This document shows positions 33,813 to 45,502 of a stretch of 64,000 nucleotides of DNA, piece by piece. The stretch's first letter is position 1; the number at the start of each line of letters is the position of its first letter. A program made the translations under genes and the position numbers. Where the stretch lies: positions 310,001-374,000 of the forward strand of contig WSUB01000001.1 in NCBI GenBank assembly GCA_019633425.1, read 5' to 3'. Origin of the DNA: Tulasnella sp. 424 (taxonomy: Eukaryota; Basidiomycota; Agaricomycetes; Cantharellales; Tulasnellaceae). The notes beneath the pieces were generated by a model that was not told the origin of the DNA, searched no databases, and was given only the letters and a program-made list of their open reading frames with translations.

Positions 33813-34363
33813 CTGCCTTCTGAGGGCTTACAAACCTCATTCGAATTCGGTGTGTCCTTCAGATATGTCCTGTACTTCGAGCGTAAAAAATATCTCTGAA
33901 TAAAAAGAGTCTTGCAAATGTTCCAACAATAACCCACTGAAATCGGAGAAACGACACTCAATGCGCTCGATCGCTGTAGACTCGGATTTAATTCGATCGT
34001 AGCACTTTATATAACGTCGATGTACGGCACTACTATAGGGTCGTATGCGAGACGAAAGAGAAAATAGACGAGAACGAATCGATGAAGAGAAAGAAACGAG
34101 AAACAGAAAAGAAAAAGAAAAGAGTTGAACGAGTGAAACTGAAAAAACAAGGCAGGCAAGAAGCAGAACAAGAGAGAGCGAAATCCAACTATACAACCAA
34201 TGTCCCAATCACGGAATAGGCATGAATCAAAGGAAAAGGCGGGGGAAAAGGAAAGAAAAGGCCGAAAAGGTGCATAATTGATGCCAAGAACCAAGAAAGA
34301 GAAAGCGGAAAGCGTCGAGGAGTGGCCAGCGTCAAATGATGAGAAAAAAAACCGTCGAACGAA
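33813..34363. other. Convergent 3' flanks of sHsp 2 and the orphan gene
   Basis: Strongly purine-rich plus strand at about 34040-34290 (many GAAA and AAGA words). No coding signal. Confidence 0.6.
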
Positions 34364-36697
34364 TCAATGGTGGCCATGCTCCGGCGAGGAAGAAGCGAGT
34401 GATCCTGAACTGGAAGCAGCGCAAAACGCTACATCCGCCATATGCTCACTATGCTCCGCGCCTTGCTTTCCATGTCCATGTCTGTGTCCATGTCCGAGTT
34501 CCGTGCTTTCATCCTCTTCTCCATCCTCATCATGATAATAATCATCATCCTCAAAATACTCCCTCCATCCACCGATCGGCTCATCCTCGAAATCCGAATA
34601 CCCATCCTCCGCTACGTCGATGATCGAATCCCCATCATCGTCGTGCGTCGGAGGCGGGGGAGGGAGCCACGTCCTCTGAACCCGCGGGTCGAACAAGGAC
34701 GTTTCGATCGTTGGGTACTGCTCTTCGAACATCCGAATTCCCAATTCATGTCCCAAAGTGGAATTCCCCCTCCATCTTGAATGCTTGACGAAAAGGAACT
34801 TGGACGGGCCTCCCGTGCGTTTGGGGGGCGGCGCGACGTTGGACGTGCTCGCACTGCGCTTGAGGTCGGGGCGAGTGGCGACAGGAGGGGAGGGGGGAGC
34901 AGTCTTATCGTCTTCCGGAGCCGACGTCGTCGTCAGTTGAGGAGCGGTCTGATTCGGATGTGATGCGGAAGGAAGGTGAGGGGTTGGGGGACAATCTTCG
35001 TCATCGAAATCACTATCGCTATCTTCTGGAATGGCAGTCGCCGTAGCGAGTTGCAAAGTGTAAGTCGAGGCTGAAGGGTCTGGCACAACAGGCGGAGGAC
35101 AGGGGCTCGCGGTAGGGGTAACTTCATCGTCCGTCAACGTCTCGTCGCTTGCAAGCTTGTCACCGCTTTCCTCCACTCGGGTTGGGATTTCCTCCTCCTC
35201 GATGGATAGGTCCAAACACGTAAGGCTAGGATCCACCGTGGTCGGAAGGGTAATAGTCGTAGCGGACCGGTCGGGAAGGAAGGAAGGAACGGAAAGGGGC
35301 GACTCGGTGGTGAAGCTTGTCGAAGAGGCGTTGATAGGGGACGAGAACGAGTGAGAGTGGAGCGGGTTTTCCTGTATCTCCTGTTCGGTTCCGTCATCTG
35401 CGTGGTTAACGCTGACCAAGCTGAGGGAGGATTCCCCTCCGGGCAAGGGAATGTTGTGGGGTTCCAAAGTGGTGAGACGTTCCATGTAAGGGGAGTTTGA
35501 CCGGGACCGAGAGGGAGGAGTGGCGGCGGACACCGTTGGTCGGACGTCGAGATTCAAGCCGACCGCGTTATCCTCGACTTCGTCCACGTCGACAGCAGGC
35601 AGAGTCTCTACAACACTTCCAACCTCTGAATCCGTCGGGGCCTTTGCCTTGCCCTTTCCTTTGACCGGAGAGCCAACAACAGACGGCGCAGAGGGTTTCC
35701 ATCCCAGTTTCTTCGCGAGCGTCCTCCAAAACTTGGTCCATCGCCTCCTTTCGCGTCTTGAGGTGCCAGCAACGTTCGAGTCCGCCGCCGATGCCTTCTG
35801 CTTGGAAAGGAAAGAGAAACGAGACCGGCTCGTAGGGCTCTTCATGGCGGATTCTCCCCGAGGATAGAGGGACTCTGGGACTTGAGATCCGCTGCTCTCT
35901 TGATGAGCCGGACGAGGGAGAGACGGTTGGGAGGATAGGTGAGAACGAGCATCCGCAGCTGGTGGTGGTGGCTGAGATGAAGTGGTTATGGGGACGTCAC
36001 TTGATGGAGATGGAGCAGTGACGTGGATACCGTCGGGATGGGATTCAGCTGTGCCGTTGGATGAAGCTACAGCGAAGACTTCGACTTCGTCGGCCCTGGA
36101 CGTGGCGGCTTCCTCCGCTACGGCCGCGTTCCTCTTTGCCCTGGACTGGGACTTTGGACGTGGGTAGTCGGTGGTATCCTCTGAGCAACCTCGAGTGCCG
36201 TCTGTCGGCTCTCGGTCAGGACGGACTGGTGGGGGCGAATACGGATCAAACTGCTTGGTGGATGATCGCTGTGCATATGGAAACCAGGGCAACATATATA
36301 ATTAGCGCCCGCTCTGTCCGCAGGAAAGCCACGCGACACTCACCGTGAACAGCTTGGGAAGCGTGAAGCGTTTGCCGGTCTTGGTCGCTAGCACATCGAC
36401 ACGAATGGGTTCGTTAGCAGCGCCTTGCTGCTTCCAGTCCATAGTGGGGTCTGCGGAGAGCTGCGAGGGGGCGATTGTGACTTGGTCTGAGGCGGGGGTG
36501 GCTGGCTTAATGTCAACGGATTTGCGACGATTGAGGCTCTTGCTGGAGTTGTTCTTTCGCGACTTGTGGCGTCGACTAAGAGTAGAAGAAGGCGGAGGGG
36601 AGGGAGAAGAAGGGGAAAGCTGTTGAAGAGGGAGGTCTTGAATTTGAGAGCGGGGAGTTGCGAGGAGAGTGGAAGTAGGAGAATCTGTTTGCAGCAT
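34364..36697 (-). CDS. Large disordered protein of unknown function
   Basis: Two exons (36697 to about 36344, and about 36272 to 34364) give roughly 750 residues. The family is not recognised. The N-terminus has basic clusters (SRRHKSRKNNSSKSLNRRKS); the middle is Ser/Pro/Thr-rich with a basic patch RRERRRWTKFWRTLAKKLGW and acidic segments. The most structured-looking part is near the C-terminus: GGPSKFLFVKHSRWRGNSTL, then GHELGIRMFEEQYPTIETSL and DPRVQRTWLPPPP, followed by an acidic run and a His/Gly-rich tail (GHGHRHGHGKQG). The Trp/Lys-rich patch might be amphipathic. Probably a lineage-specific regulator; no function is assigned. Confidence 0.8.
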
Positions 36698-37232
36698 GAC
36701 GTTCTTTTTTGGGGAATTTGAATAAATGGGATTGTGATGAAGTTGTTACAGAAAGGATGACATGAAAAAGGAGGGGGGTGTAAAAAGAAAGGAGTGGCAC
36801 AGGCGCAGAGGAAAGTGAAGGGGGGAAGAGGGAGAGATGGGAAGAGGAGGTTGGCTCTTTTGCGCTGCTGTGAATTGCTTCTCAGGGGCATCTCAGAACC
36901 CACAACATCAGCTTTTCTCAACAAACAAAAAAAAACACGCGAGAGAACACATCAAAGTCGTCCTCGCAACCCTCCAGTCTTCTTGCTATCTTTCATTAAT
37001 ACTATGCTTCTAGATGTCGATCGCCGCCAGTGCACCGCCGGACGTCGGGATTGCTCGGGAACGGTGGACGATGCCCGGATGACTTTTGTACTGTAGGAAA
37101 GAGCAGCAGGTCCCTAGTTGTTATTTGTGGCAAAACACATTCATCGAGTGTCGTGAGCGTTGGGGTCCCCGGTCCGGAGCGGGCCACGGCGTTTACGGCG
37201 GTCTCCATCACTCAAATGGAGTCTGCAGTGCA
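36698..37232. other. Divergent promoter region between the orphan and nucleoside hydrolase
   Basis: Purine-rich on the plus strand near 36770-36860, which is pyrimidine-rich for the minus-strand gene as in fungal core promoters. No gene. Confidence 0.55.
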
Positions 37233-38678
37233 ATGTCTCCCATCCCAATCTGGCTCGACTCTGATCCGGTAAGTAAAGCGTGAGGGTAGTTGCTGAATGA
37301 TTGCGTAATCATTGCTCTTTTAGGGTCACGATGATGCTGTGGCCATCCTCTTAGCCTGCAGCCTTCCCGAAGTCAAGCTTCTCGGCTTGTCAACAGTAAG
37401 CGGATTCATTCCTCTGAGACAAGACACCCCGGCCAAACACCCTTCTGTGACGCGCAGACTCATGGAAATGCTACCGCGGACTTTACTTTTACGAACGGTG
37501 TTAGGCTGCTCGAGTTTTACGCAGCGGATCAGGAAGTCAAGGTCTGGAGGGGTGCTGATAAGCCCTTGATCAGTAAGTTGTCCGGGCTTTCGCTTCCCTT
37601 CCTCCCGTGGCTTATGCTGGCCCGTGATGAACACTAGGACATAGTCGAGCAGACCCGGAGATTCACGGACCCGACGGTCTCGGTGGTGCAGACGAACTGC
37701 CCGGCGTCGCGGATGAAAGGGTCCAAGCCCGTTTAGAACGATCCAAGGGACTCAAAGCCATCCATGGAATGGCATCAGCCATCAACGAAACCTATCAAAA
37801 TGGAGCAGGGCAAAAAGTCACGCTCATCGCTACCGGACCTTTGACGAACCTGGCTCTGTTCTTTAGCGTCTACCCTGAGCTGATCGACGGGGTTGAGCAA
37901 ATCGTTTTCATGGGTGGAGGTGTCGGGATAGGAAACCGAAGCCCCGTTGCAGAGTTTAACATCCTATGTGACCCGGGTCGGTCATTTTGTTTTCCGCGTG
38001 CACCTGCGTCCATCTTTCTGATGGTGCCTATTGACATTAGAGGCAGCGCAGATTGTGCTGGACGTCCCGATTCCAAAGGTCATGATCCCTCTCAACGTGA
38101 CCCACACGGCACTCTTGACCTCATCACGGCACGCCCAACTCCTCGACCCTGCTTCAAACTGGAAAGAAGGCTCGCTCCCAAGCGCGACCACGCCTCTTCG
38201 TTCGGTCCTTTCGTCCGCACTCTCGTTCTTCGTCGAAACCTACAAGTCGACTTTCGGCTTCCTCGACGGACCTCCGCTGCACGACGTCCTAACTATAGTC
38301 TACGTCGTTGCTCCGCAACTATTCCAGACGACACGATACCGCGTCGATGTCGAATTAGGAGTCTCGCATGCAGTCGGAGAGGTAGGCTTGTATTATTCCT
38401 CCCCCCCCCCCTTATTCGTAGACTGTATATCTAACCTAGATTTCTCCAAATAGACCGTTGTCGACCTCTACCGATATCGCTCGTGCGATGACTCGTGGGG
38501 CAAGACCGGTTTGAACTGCCATGTTGCCGCTGGTGCAGATGTACGCCCCTCACACCCATAATCCTCTCTCTATTTCTGACAGCGTGAAATTCCGTCGCCG
38601 CAGATTCCAGAAATATTCGAAATCATCCTTCGTGCTGTCGCTCTATGCGACGAGCGACGCGGAAAGAGAAGTTCGTAG
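37233..38678 (+). CDS. Inosine-uridine preferring nucleoside hydrolase
   Basis: Hydrolyses ribonucleosides to base and ribose (yeast Urh1 type). Start MSPIPIWLDSDP then, across an intron, GHDDAVAILLACSLPEVKLL, giving the family D-x-D-P-G-x-D-D calcium-binding motif. Further blocks: THGNATADFTFTNGVRLLEF, VWRGADKPLINPEIHGPDGL (spliced), KVTLIATGPLTNLALFFSVY, IDGVEQIVFMGGGVGIGNRS, PVAEFNILCDP then EAAQIVLDVPIPKVMIPLNV, THTALL with the catalytic-site region, FLDGPPLHDVLTIVYVVAPQ and CHVAAGADIPEIFEIILRAV. About 350 residues, near the family norm. A run of more than ten C lies in the intron at 38398-38411. Ends RRGKRSS. Confidence 0.93.
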
Positions 38679-38786
38679 CACAAGAAACTGTCATAGTCTC
38701 ATACTAGTGAACAAGATTGAAAACAAAGAAATTATCTTACAGCAAACAGGCGTGTGTTGAAATACGACATATGAAGGAAATATAAT

Positions 38787-41700
38787 TTATGCATCGAATA
38801 GGGTACTTGTTGGTCGGCCGGGACTGCTGCCATCGAGGAAGATTTTGCTCAGTGGTCGATTCTGACCTCTCGCACGTGGTCTCTGTCCGACTCGGATACT
38901 TCGGATTGCCTCATCCAGATCACCTCTCCCGATTGTCTTTCGACTGCTGATGCTGGCGGGCATCCCAGGTGGGGCTAGAAGTTGTTGCATCGACGGTTTC
39001 TTCTTCATCGTGTTCTGAAGTGATCAAAGTCAATGCCTGCCATGAAAAGCCCGAACGCATCGGAGACTTACCGATTCTTTAGACTCCTCCTCCTCGTCGA
39101 CTTCATCCACCGTCGAAGGCTCTGGTTGCGCTGAAACGAGTTTCTTCGGCTCTGCGGCGTGAACTTCGACCGACGCTTTCTGCATCCCCGAGCGAGGTCA
39201 ATATTTTCAGCATAGACGAGAACTGCGGCACCGGACGAACCTGCAACGCTGAGGAAAACGACATGACCAAGCCGAAGAAGTCTTCAGGTTTGAGGCCCTC
39301 ATTTCCATCTGGCACCTCCCCGTAATAGGCTAACAGGGACTTGAGCTCCATATCCACGGACGCCGCGTCTTCCTTGAGCTGAAGCACCCCTCCGCCCACC
39401 ATCTTGACGAAAGGCTGCGAGGGAGGTGTCAGATTGATCGCGTTGGGAGACCTGATGAAAGTACTTACTTCCATCACCTGCACGAACTTATCCCCAGGCG
39501 TGCTAGACTTTCTCTGGACAACGATTTCGTTCTTGAGTTGCTCAAGGCCGGTGTAGATCGCATTGGCAGAAGCAATAACAGTCTGGACAGACACTAAAGG
39601 CAAATGCCGGTTAGACTGGTCACAAAAGCAGCTAAGGGGCTGGTACCTCGGGCCGCAGATTCCGCGTGTGGCAGGTCTTCGATGAACAAGACGAGCGATG
39701 GGTCCGATCGCAGAAGCACGCGGGCTAGGTAATGTAGCAACGTGGGGCATGAAGGATGTGCGTTTGCGGTCTTCGTCTCTTTCATCTTTTAGATGCAACC
39801 ACAGGTTCGAGTTAGTCTTTTTCCTAATTTCGAACAGGTGAACACACACCTTCATTAGCGCGTCCAGCTGGAAGCCGCGTGCTCCTCCTCTGAAAGTCGA
39901 ACCATTCAGAGCATTACCAAGGGCGAGAACGGTCTACACATCGTATTAGTGGGTTGCATGGGATAGGGTTTTGACACCATTACCTGTAAAACTTTCTTGA
40001 ATCGCAGCGACGTACGGAGCTCACTGGCTGCAGACCGGAGCATTTCTAGGTCAGGTCGGACCTCTTCCATGTCCATCTCGAGCCGTCTGCGGTAAAGAAT
40101 GCACTCAAGGCGTTGCGATAACCGTGGAATGGTCATAATCTATCCGTGCGTTAGCTCAGATGAACAAGTTGGAATGCCAAACTACAGACCTCGCTGAAAT
40201 ACTGATCGGCCTTCGCCAACTTCCCGATGTCCGCGAAATCCTTCAGTCGGCCAACCTAAATAGACGAGTCAAACTCAGGTTCAGAACGCTGGTGTAAAGC
40301 CACGAACCTCATCGTCCGTGGGGAGTTGTTTGCTGATCGCCTTGAGGTCGTCGACAGATAATTGCTTGTCGTCAATCTCCAGCAGCGCTCGGCGGATGTC
40401 AGGGAAAGATAGCTTGATACGAGATAGCATAATGCCTACAGTCCGATGTAAGGGATCCTCGCTGGCGCTTAAAGGTGCATAACGGCAGCTTACCAATGTT
40501 CTGCGCGCGGGTGATGTCCAACAAAGATGAGACTGGTTGCTTCTTGGTCTGAGTTGGCGACGTAGGCTGGGATGGCGGTTTTGAGGTAGTCAACGAAAAC
40601 GCTTCCTCCAAATCTTTCAAGTCAATCGTCGCAGACTCCGAATTCAATTCTGCCCAGACTGTGGATGCGACCGACGGTGCATTAAGCTTATTCCAGAAGA
40701 ATGGCTAAAAGAAAAATGTCAGGCACACAATGTGACCAGGCATGCAGAAATCCATACTTTGAGTCGTTTGGATGGTTGAACTATCCTCAATGGCCGTTGG
40801 GCTGGTCCCTTCGCCGCAATTAGGGCGCCAAGACTAGGAGGAGGTGGCGGCGGCGGAGGAACTCCAAAAGGTCCCGGTGGAGGGGGTGGCGGCGGCGGAG
40901 GTCCAGGGACTCCAGCAGGGGGAGGAGGTGGTGGAGGTGGAGGGGGCGGAGCACAACCTGGAGACGGTGGTGAAACGATCATAGGCGGGGGCGGGATAGG
41001 TGGAGGCGGTGGTGGTGGAGGAGGGCTGATAGCTGAGCTGTTTTCCAACTCCCTGGAGCTTATGTCGGAGGGCTCAGAGGGCGGTGGAGGTGGAGGCGGC
41101 GGCGGAGGTCTCATAGGTTGGATTTCAGCTATTGCTGAAGAGATCATGGTTAGAGCTCCTACTGGAGGAGGCGGAGGAGGCGGAGGCGGAGGTGGTGGTG
41201 GAGGTCCAGAAGATGATATGGACGAAGTAGAGGCGTTTACAGCATCTATAGAATCAGTCGTTGAACGAGTTCGGGGAGGCGGCGGAGGTGGCGCCACCCG
41301 AGCTTTGAAAGCCTTCTCGTCCGAATATTTCGACTGAGCTGCTTTCAAGGAAGCAAGCTCTAATTTGAGAGCGTCAATATCCACCTTCAACGCCTTTATT
41401 TCTTCGTCCTTCGTTGTAAGGCTTTGAATCGCTTGTGCCGCGATCTGCTGCGCATCGACTTCAGAATTTCGTTTCTCCGGTTCGACGTTCGAGTGGAATC
41501 TGGAATAGACGGATTCCAGCGCGCGTTTCAGGTACACAAGCTCTTTGTTTCTGATGGATAGCGCGGCCTCAGCGTCGTTGAGCTGCAAGTGAAACGGTAA
41601 GAAACAGCATGGACGAGGGCAGCTCGAACAGACCTTGCTCTTCAGCTTTACAATCTCCTCATTCAAGTTGCCGATCTTCAGCTTATCTCGCTCTCTTTTT

Positions 41701-44700
41701 GCCTTGTCGTCCTGTTTCCAAGGGGTTAAGTGTTGTGGACTTACGAGCAACAGACAATCATACCAAGTCACGCGCTTCCGATGGGTTCTGTTGCTTGAGT
41801 TTTTCCACTTCTGCTTGCAACTGGATTACTTGTTTCTCTTTCTGCACCAGTCGTTGAACTACACCATGGAAATTCTGCGAAGACTGTTCAAGGGTCAGAA
41901 TACGTTCGATCGCGGGTGACGGAACATTCGGACCTCGGGTCGGATGGCGCTTCCTGTAGCCGCCCCTGGTCCTGAAGGTTGCAAGGAACGAAGAGTAGTG
42001 ATCTCGGCAACATGCGAGCGGAGATCGGCTTGTAACGCTTCTCGCTGAAAGACAATGAGTTCCAACTAATATCCGATGCTGTTTCTGATCCTACCTCCTC
42101 AACCAGCTTGTCGACTTTCTCGCGGAGAGCTTCCATTTCTTCCTCCAGCCCATGTGACCCATTCGCGGTGGCGGCTGACTTTGAGATGCTGACGACTGAC
42201 TGGATCGAAGTGCTGAATCGGTCTAGGAACGTCACCCAGCTTTCCGGTCGGCTGGAAGGGACGATGTTCAGGATCATTTACCCCACCTTAGGGAAGCAGG
42301 TTCCGTCTTACAAGTCACGAAGATAACTGAGTTCGACAGTAAACCTCTCTAGCACAAATACGAGATCCATTTTAAACTGCCTACAAAAGGTTAAAGTATG
42401 CATTAGAAAGTCATTTCTCTGATGTACGTGATTTACTTGCCTCGTGACGTCGAGTTCGAGGACCGTACAGCAGCTTCGAATAATGCCGACAATAAGAGGA
42501 TTTAACTCATCGTCTTGCTTCACAGACTTCAAGAAATCGTCCAGTGCCGAACGAAGTTCCGGATCAGTCTCCGCGGCCCGTTCTTCGGACATCTGTTGCA
42601 TGGTAAGTCGAGTCCTCTCTCGCATATCCTCCTCATCTTCGAATTTCTCTTCAGTGTAGACGTCGATCTGAGTCTGTAGCTTCTCCGGAGGATGGATGTA
42701 TCTTAGGGCCTGCATTACTCAAGCGTAAGCTGTTGCAGTCTTGTACGTTGAGTGGATACCTACCACGATAGCTTCATTCAAACCTCGCCTGCCAAGTTCT
42801 TCCCTGAGCATGATACGGTCCTCTAGTGCTTCAGGGCAGTTTGTCAAGGCATTGACCAGAGCCATACTTGCTGCTCGAGCTTCCCATATGCCATCGTCCC
42901 CGTCATCGATGGAAGCGTCGCTAGAATACCCTTCATCCGCGTCGGGCAATTTAAGGCTGTCGACGAGCTCTTGAAAACGGAAAGACTCCTCAAAAACTAC
43001 CCGATAGTCGCTGAACGCAGCGAGCACCAGTCGATTTCCCAGACCTCCACCGGCACCGTCGGCAGTTAGGGAGAGGACACAAAGTGCAGCGAGTAGTTCG
43101 GCCGCGAGTGCGCGAACCTTTGGCACGGAGGTGTGCAGAGCGAAGGTAATGTGCGTTATTACTTCTGGTGTTGCAAGGACTCGATCAAAGCCAGGCTATA
43201 AATGATTTAGGAGAGGGTAAACCATCACTGGAGGAGTGAAATGGTGAGCAAACCTACCTCGGTATTCAGGAGCACTCGAAAACATTTAACTACTTCCACC
43301 AAGATGGTATTGTCCGTCTCGGATAGCTTCTTCCTCTTGCTTCCTTTCCCAACCAACTCCTCTAGTACTTGGCCAAGAACATCCATTCCTCTCTCCTCTT
43401 TGACGAATTTCCCAATCCATGCAAGTTTTGCAGTGGACAGGTGGACTCGCAGGGATATCAAATGCTTCGCGAGCTTTGTACCGGAAAGAATGCCTGGTCG
43501 GAGATTCTCCACATACCAAGCGCAGGTTTTGGGCTTTGCCTTCGCTCCTGCACTCGAGGAAGACGGTGCCGAGGACGCGGCCGAAGATCCTGCCCACCAC
43601 GAACTCCACAAGCCTCCCGTGGACTGAGGCACCAACGGCTGAGCTTCGCTAGGCTCCTCGGGAGCTTCTACTTCCGAAGGCACTTTGTTATGAAGGCCGG
43701 CGTCTTCTCCGACAGAGGCGAGTCGGCTGGTACCAGGAAGAGGAGAGGGCGTCGACGGAGCTGGCGCGCTAGCACTTCCCCAACCAATGTTGGACAAAGA
43801 GAATCGCTTCATCACGTCGCCTGTGAGCTGGGGAACGAGCTTTGGAATTAGGGTCGTAGCGGTGGCAGCGCTATAGCTTGCAGGCTGTTGCGAAATGCGA
43901 GACGACGTTTGGTCGAGCGTAGTTGTAGACGCCGACCTGGCCAAGCGATTCTGCGTAACCAGATATTTCTTGCGATCCGATGGTAGAGCGTACATCTGAG
44001 CTCTTTGAGGACCTTTAAGCCCTAGATCGTCCACCATCCGGTCGAATTCAGGGATCCACTCTTCGTCCTCCTTACTCTCTTCCGCGTCTAGACGGGCGAC
44101 GACTTCTTCCACTGACGCCATTAATGGAACAGGGTCACTGACACTGAGACGACGGTCTGGCGTTTCAGCACGCGGGGAGCCAGGCGACGCTGAGCTTCGC
44201 CATGTGTCGAAAATGGAAGATAGGCGACTTCCCTTGTTGGGAGATTGGGTAGGAGTGTGTATAACAGAAGCTGTAGGTGTGATATTTGCTCCGCGACCTG
44301 CTGCCTTGGCAGTTCCGTCACCTTCCTCGTCAGATTCATCGTCGAGTCCATTTGTAGGTTGGTCATTGTCATCCATCGAAGCCAATGACGGAGTCATGGA
44401 TCGGTGACGCGACCTTCGATACCAATCTTCCGGAACGACAAACCGAAACTTCCTTTGAGGGCGAAGGGTGAGACGAGGCGATACGACTGCACTCCCAGGG
44501 AGGGGTGATGCAACTGCACCAAGACTTGTCAGCCCTGCTGATAGAAGCGTTTCATGACGACTTACCTTCCTGTCCATCCTTCCCGCTAATCAACTCTTCG
44601 ATTGAGTACGGTACAGTGGTTCCAGCAATGACCTTAGTCAGTCCGAGAGTCTCAGTCACGATTTGCTGAATATCATCGGCGAGTTGGGTCCGGGTGATGT

Positions 44701-45219
44701 ATACAGGAAAGGAGTATTCGTCCGGAATTTCGGGGACCCGCAGGAAGGATAGATGGAGAGTTAGTGCAGGATGTGTAGCAACCAGACGTAATGTCGGGGT
44801 ATGGAGGTGTGAGGTGAGGGGGAAGGCAGAGAAATGTCGGTGAAGAGAGGGGGTCGTTGGGGATGCTGCCTTCAATAACGGTGCAAGGACGGTGTCCCCG
44901 GGTAGAATGCCTGCAATGTATAGCAACTTAGCTTACAAGTTCTAAAGGAGTCGATGCTGCTCCTACTAAAATCTAGGGCCTTGAGCTCGTCGTCTTCCCA
45001 TGCCTTTCCGACGTCATGCTTAATGACCTTCTGCAAGCCCCATCCCCCCTCATCAACATAACTGGTAGCGAGATCGCCAAGGACATCTTCTTTCACTTCT
45101 GGAGTTTCAAGAAGGACATTGATAGCGTCCTGAGCTGTCCCGCTGGGCTTGATCGCAGCAAAGTGGATGGAGCTGCTTGGAAGAAGGATCGGGGCGACGA
45201 GAGGCGCGTTGGGGGGCAT
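38787..45219 (-). CDS. Formin (Bni1/SepA type) with GBD-FH3, FH1, FH2 and DAD-like tail
   Basis: Actin nucleator for cables and cytokinetic rings. N-terminal ubiquitin-like/RBD-like part (YITRTQLADDIQQIVTETLG), then the GTPase-binding and FH3 regions (42.3-44.1 kb: VVARLDAEESKEDEEWIPEF, WYVENLRPGILSGTKLAKHL, LRVHLSTAKLAWIGKFVKEE). A coiled coil (LKQQNPSEARDLDDKAKRER) precedes FH1, five long proline runs at about 40830-41330. FH2 opens KRLKPFFWNKLNAPSVASTV and holds VLALGNALNGSTFRGGARGF, KIKLSFPDIRRALLE and FVKMVGGGVLQLKEDAASVD. The tail (DLDEAIRSIRVGQRPRAR) resembles an autoregulatory DAD. About 1,550 residues by estimate. The start at 45219 (MPPNAPLVAPILLPSS) is the first ATG of the frame; its frame is open upstream without ATG. 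Divergent from SLX4 by 283 bp. Confidence 0.92.
40832..41322 (-). repeat. FH1 polyproline low-complexity tract
   Basis: Five runs of 8-14 prolines separated by short linkers (for example GVPGP, SEPSDISS). Encoded mostly by CCT/CCG/CCA codons, so the plus strand is a GGN run that produces a spurious glycine-rich frame. Confidence 0.85.
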
Positions 45220-45502
45220 GAAGTGGGAGCCACGGCTGAGCTCCAGAGACTTGACACTGTGTTGAGCGATGGGCTTCAGGAGCAGTACACAGGTATTCTG
45301 AGATGATTTTTCTGTCAAGCAGCAACCACACTTGGGGAAAGGAGAGACCAGAGAAAAAGGGGTCAATGGGGTCGCGTATCACGAATCCGGACTGGACAAA
45401 CTCGGCCAAACATCCTCTCGCACAACTTTCGACTGCGACTGTTGGATGCTTAAGACAGCATCAGCTCTTCTCTCGCGACACCCCTTGCGCCAGTCTCTAA
45501 AC

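Noticed and set aside
36388..36924. 178-codon frame on the minus strand above the orphan gene
   Set aside because: It overlaps the first exon of the orphan in another frame and is low-complexity Pro/Leu/Ser; a shadow of CT-rich promoter and coding sequence.
30631..38411. Homopolymer runs: G at about 30631 and C at about 38401
   Set aside because: Non-coding positions (intergenic and an intron of the nucleoside hydrolase); no function inferred.
41062..41337. Glycine-rich open frame on the plus strand
   Set aside because: It is the antisense of the formin FH1 proline codons.
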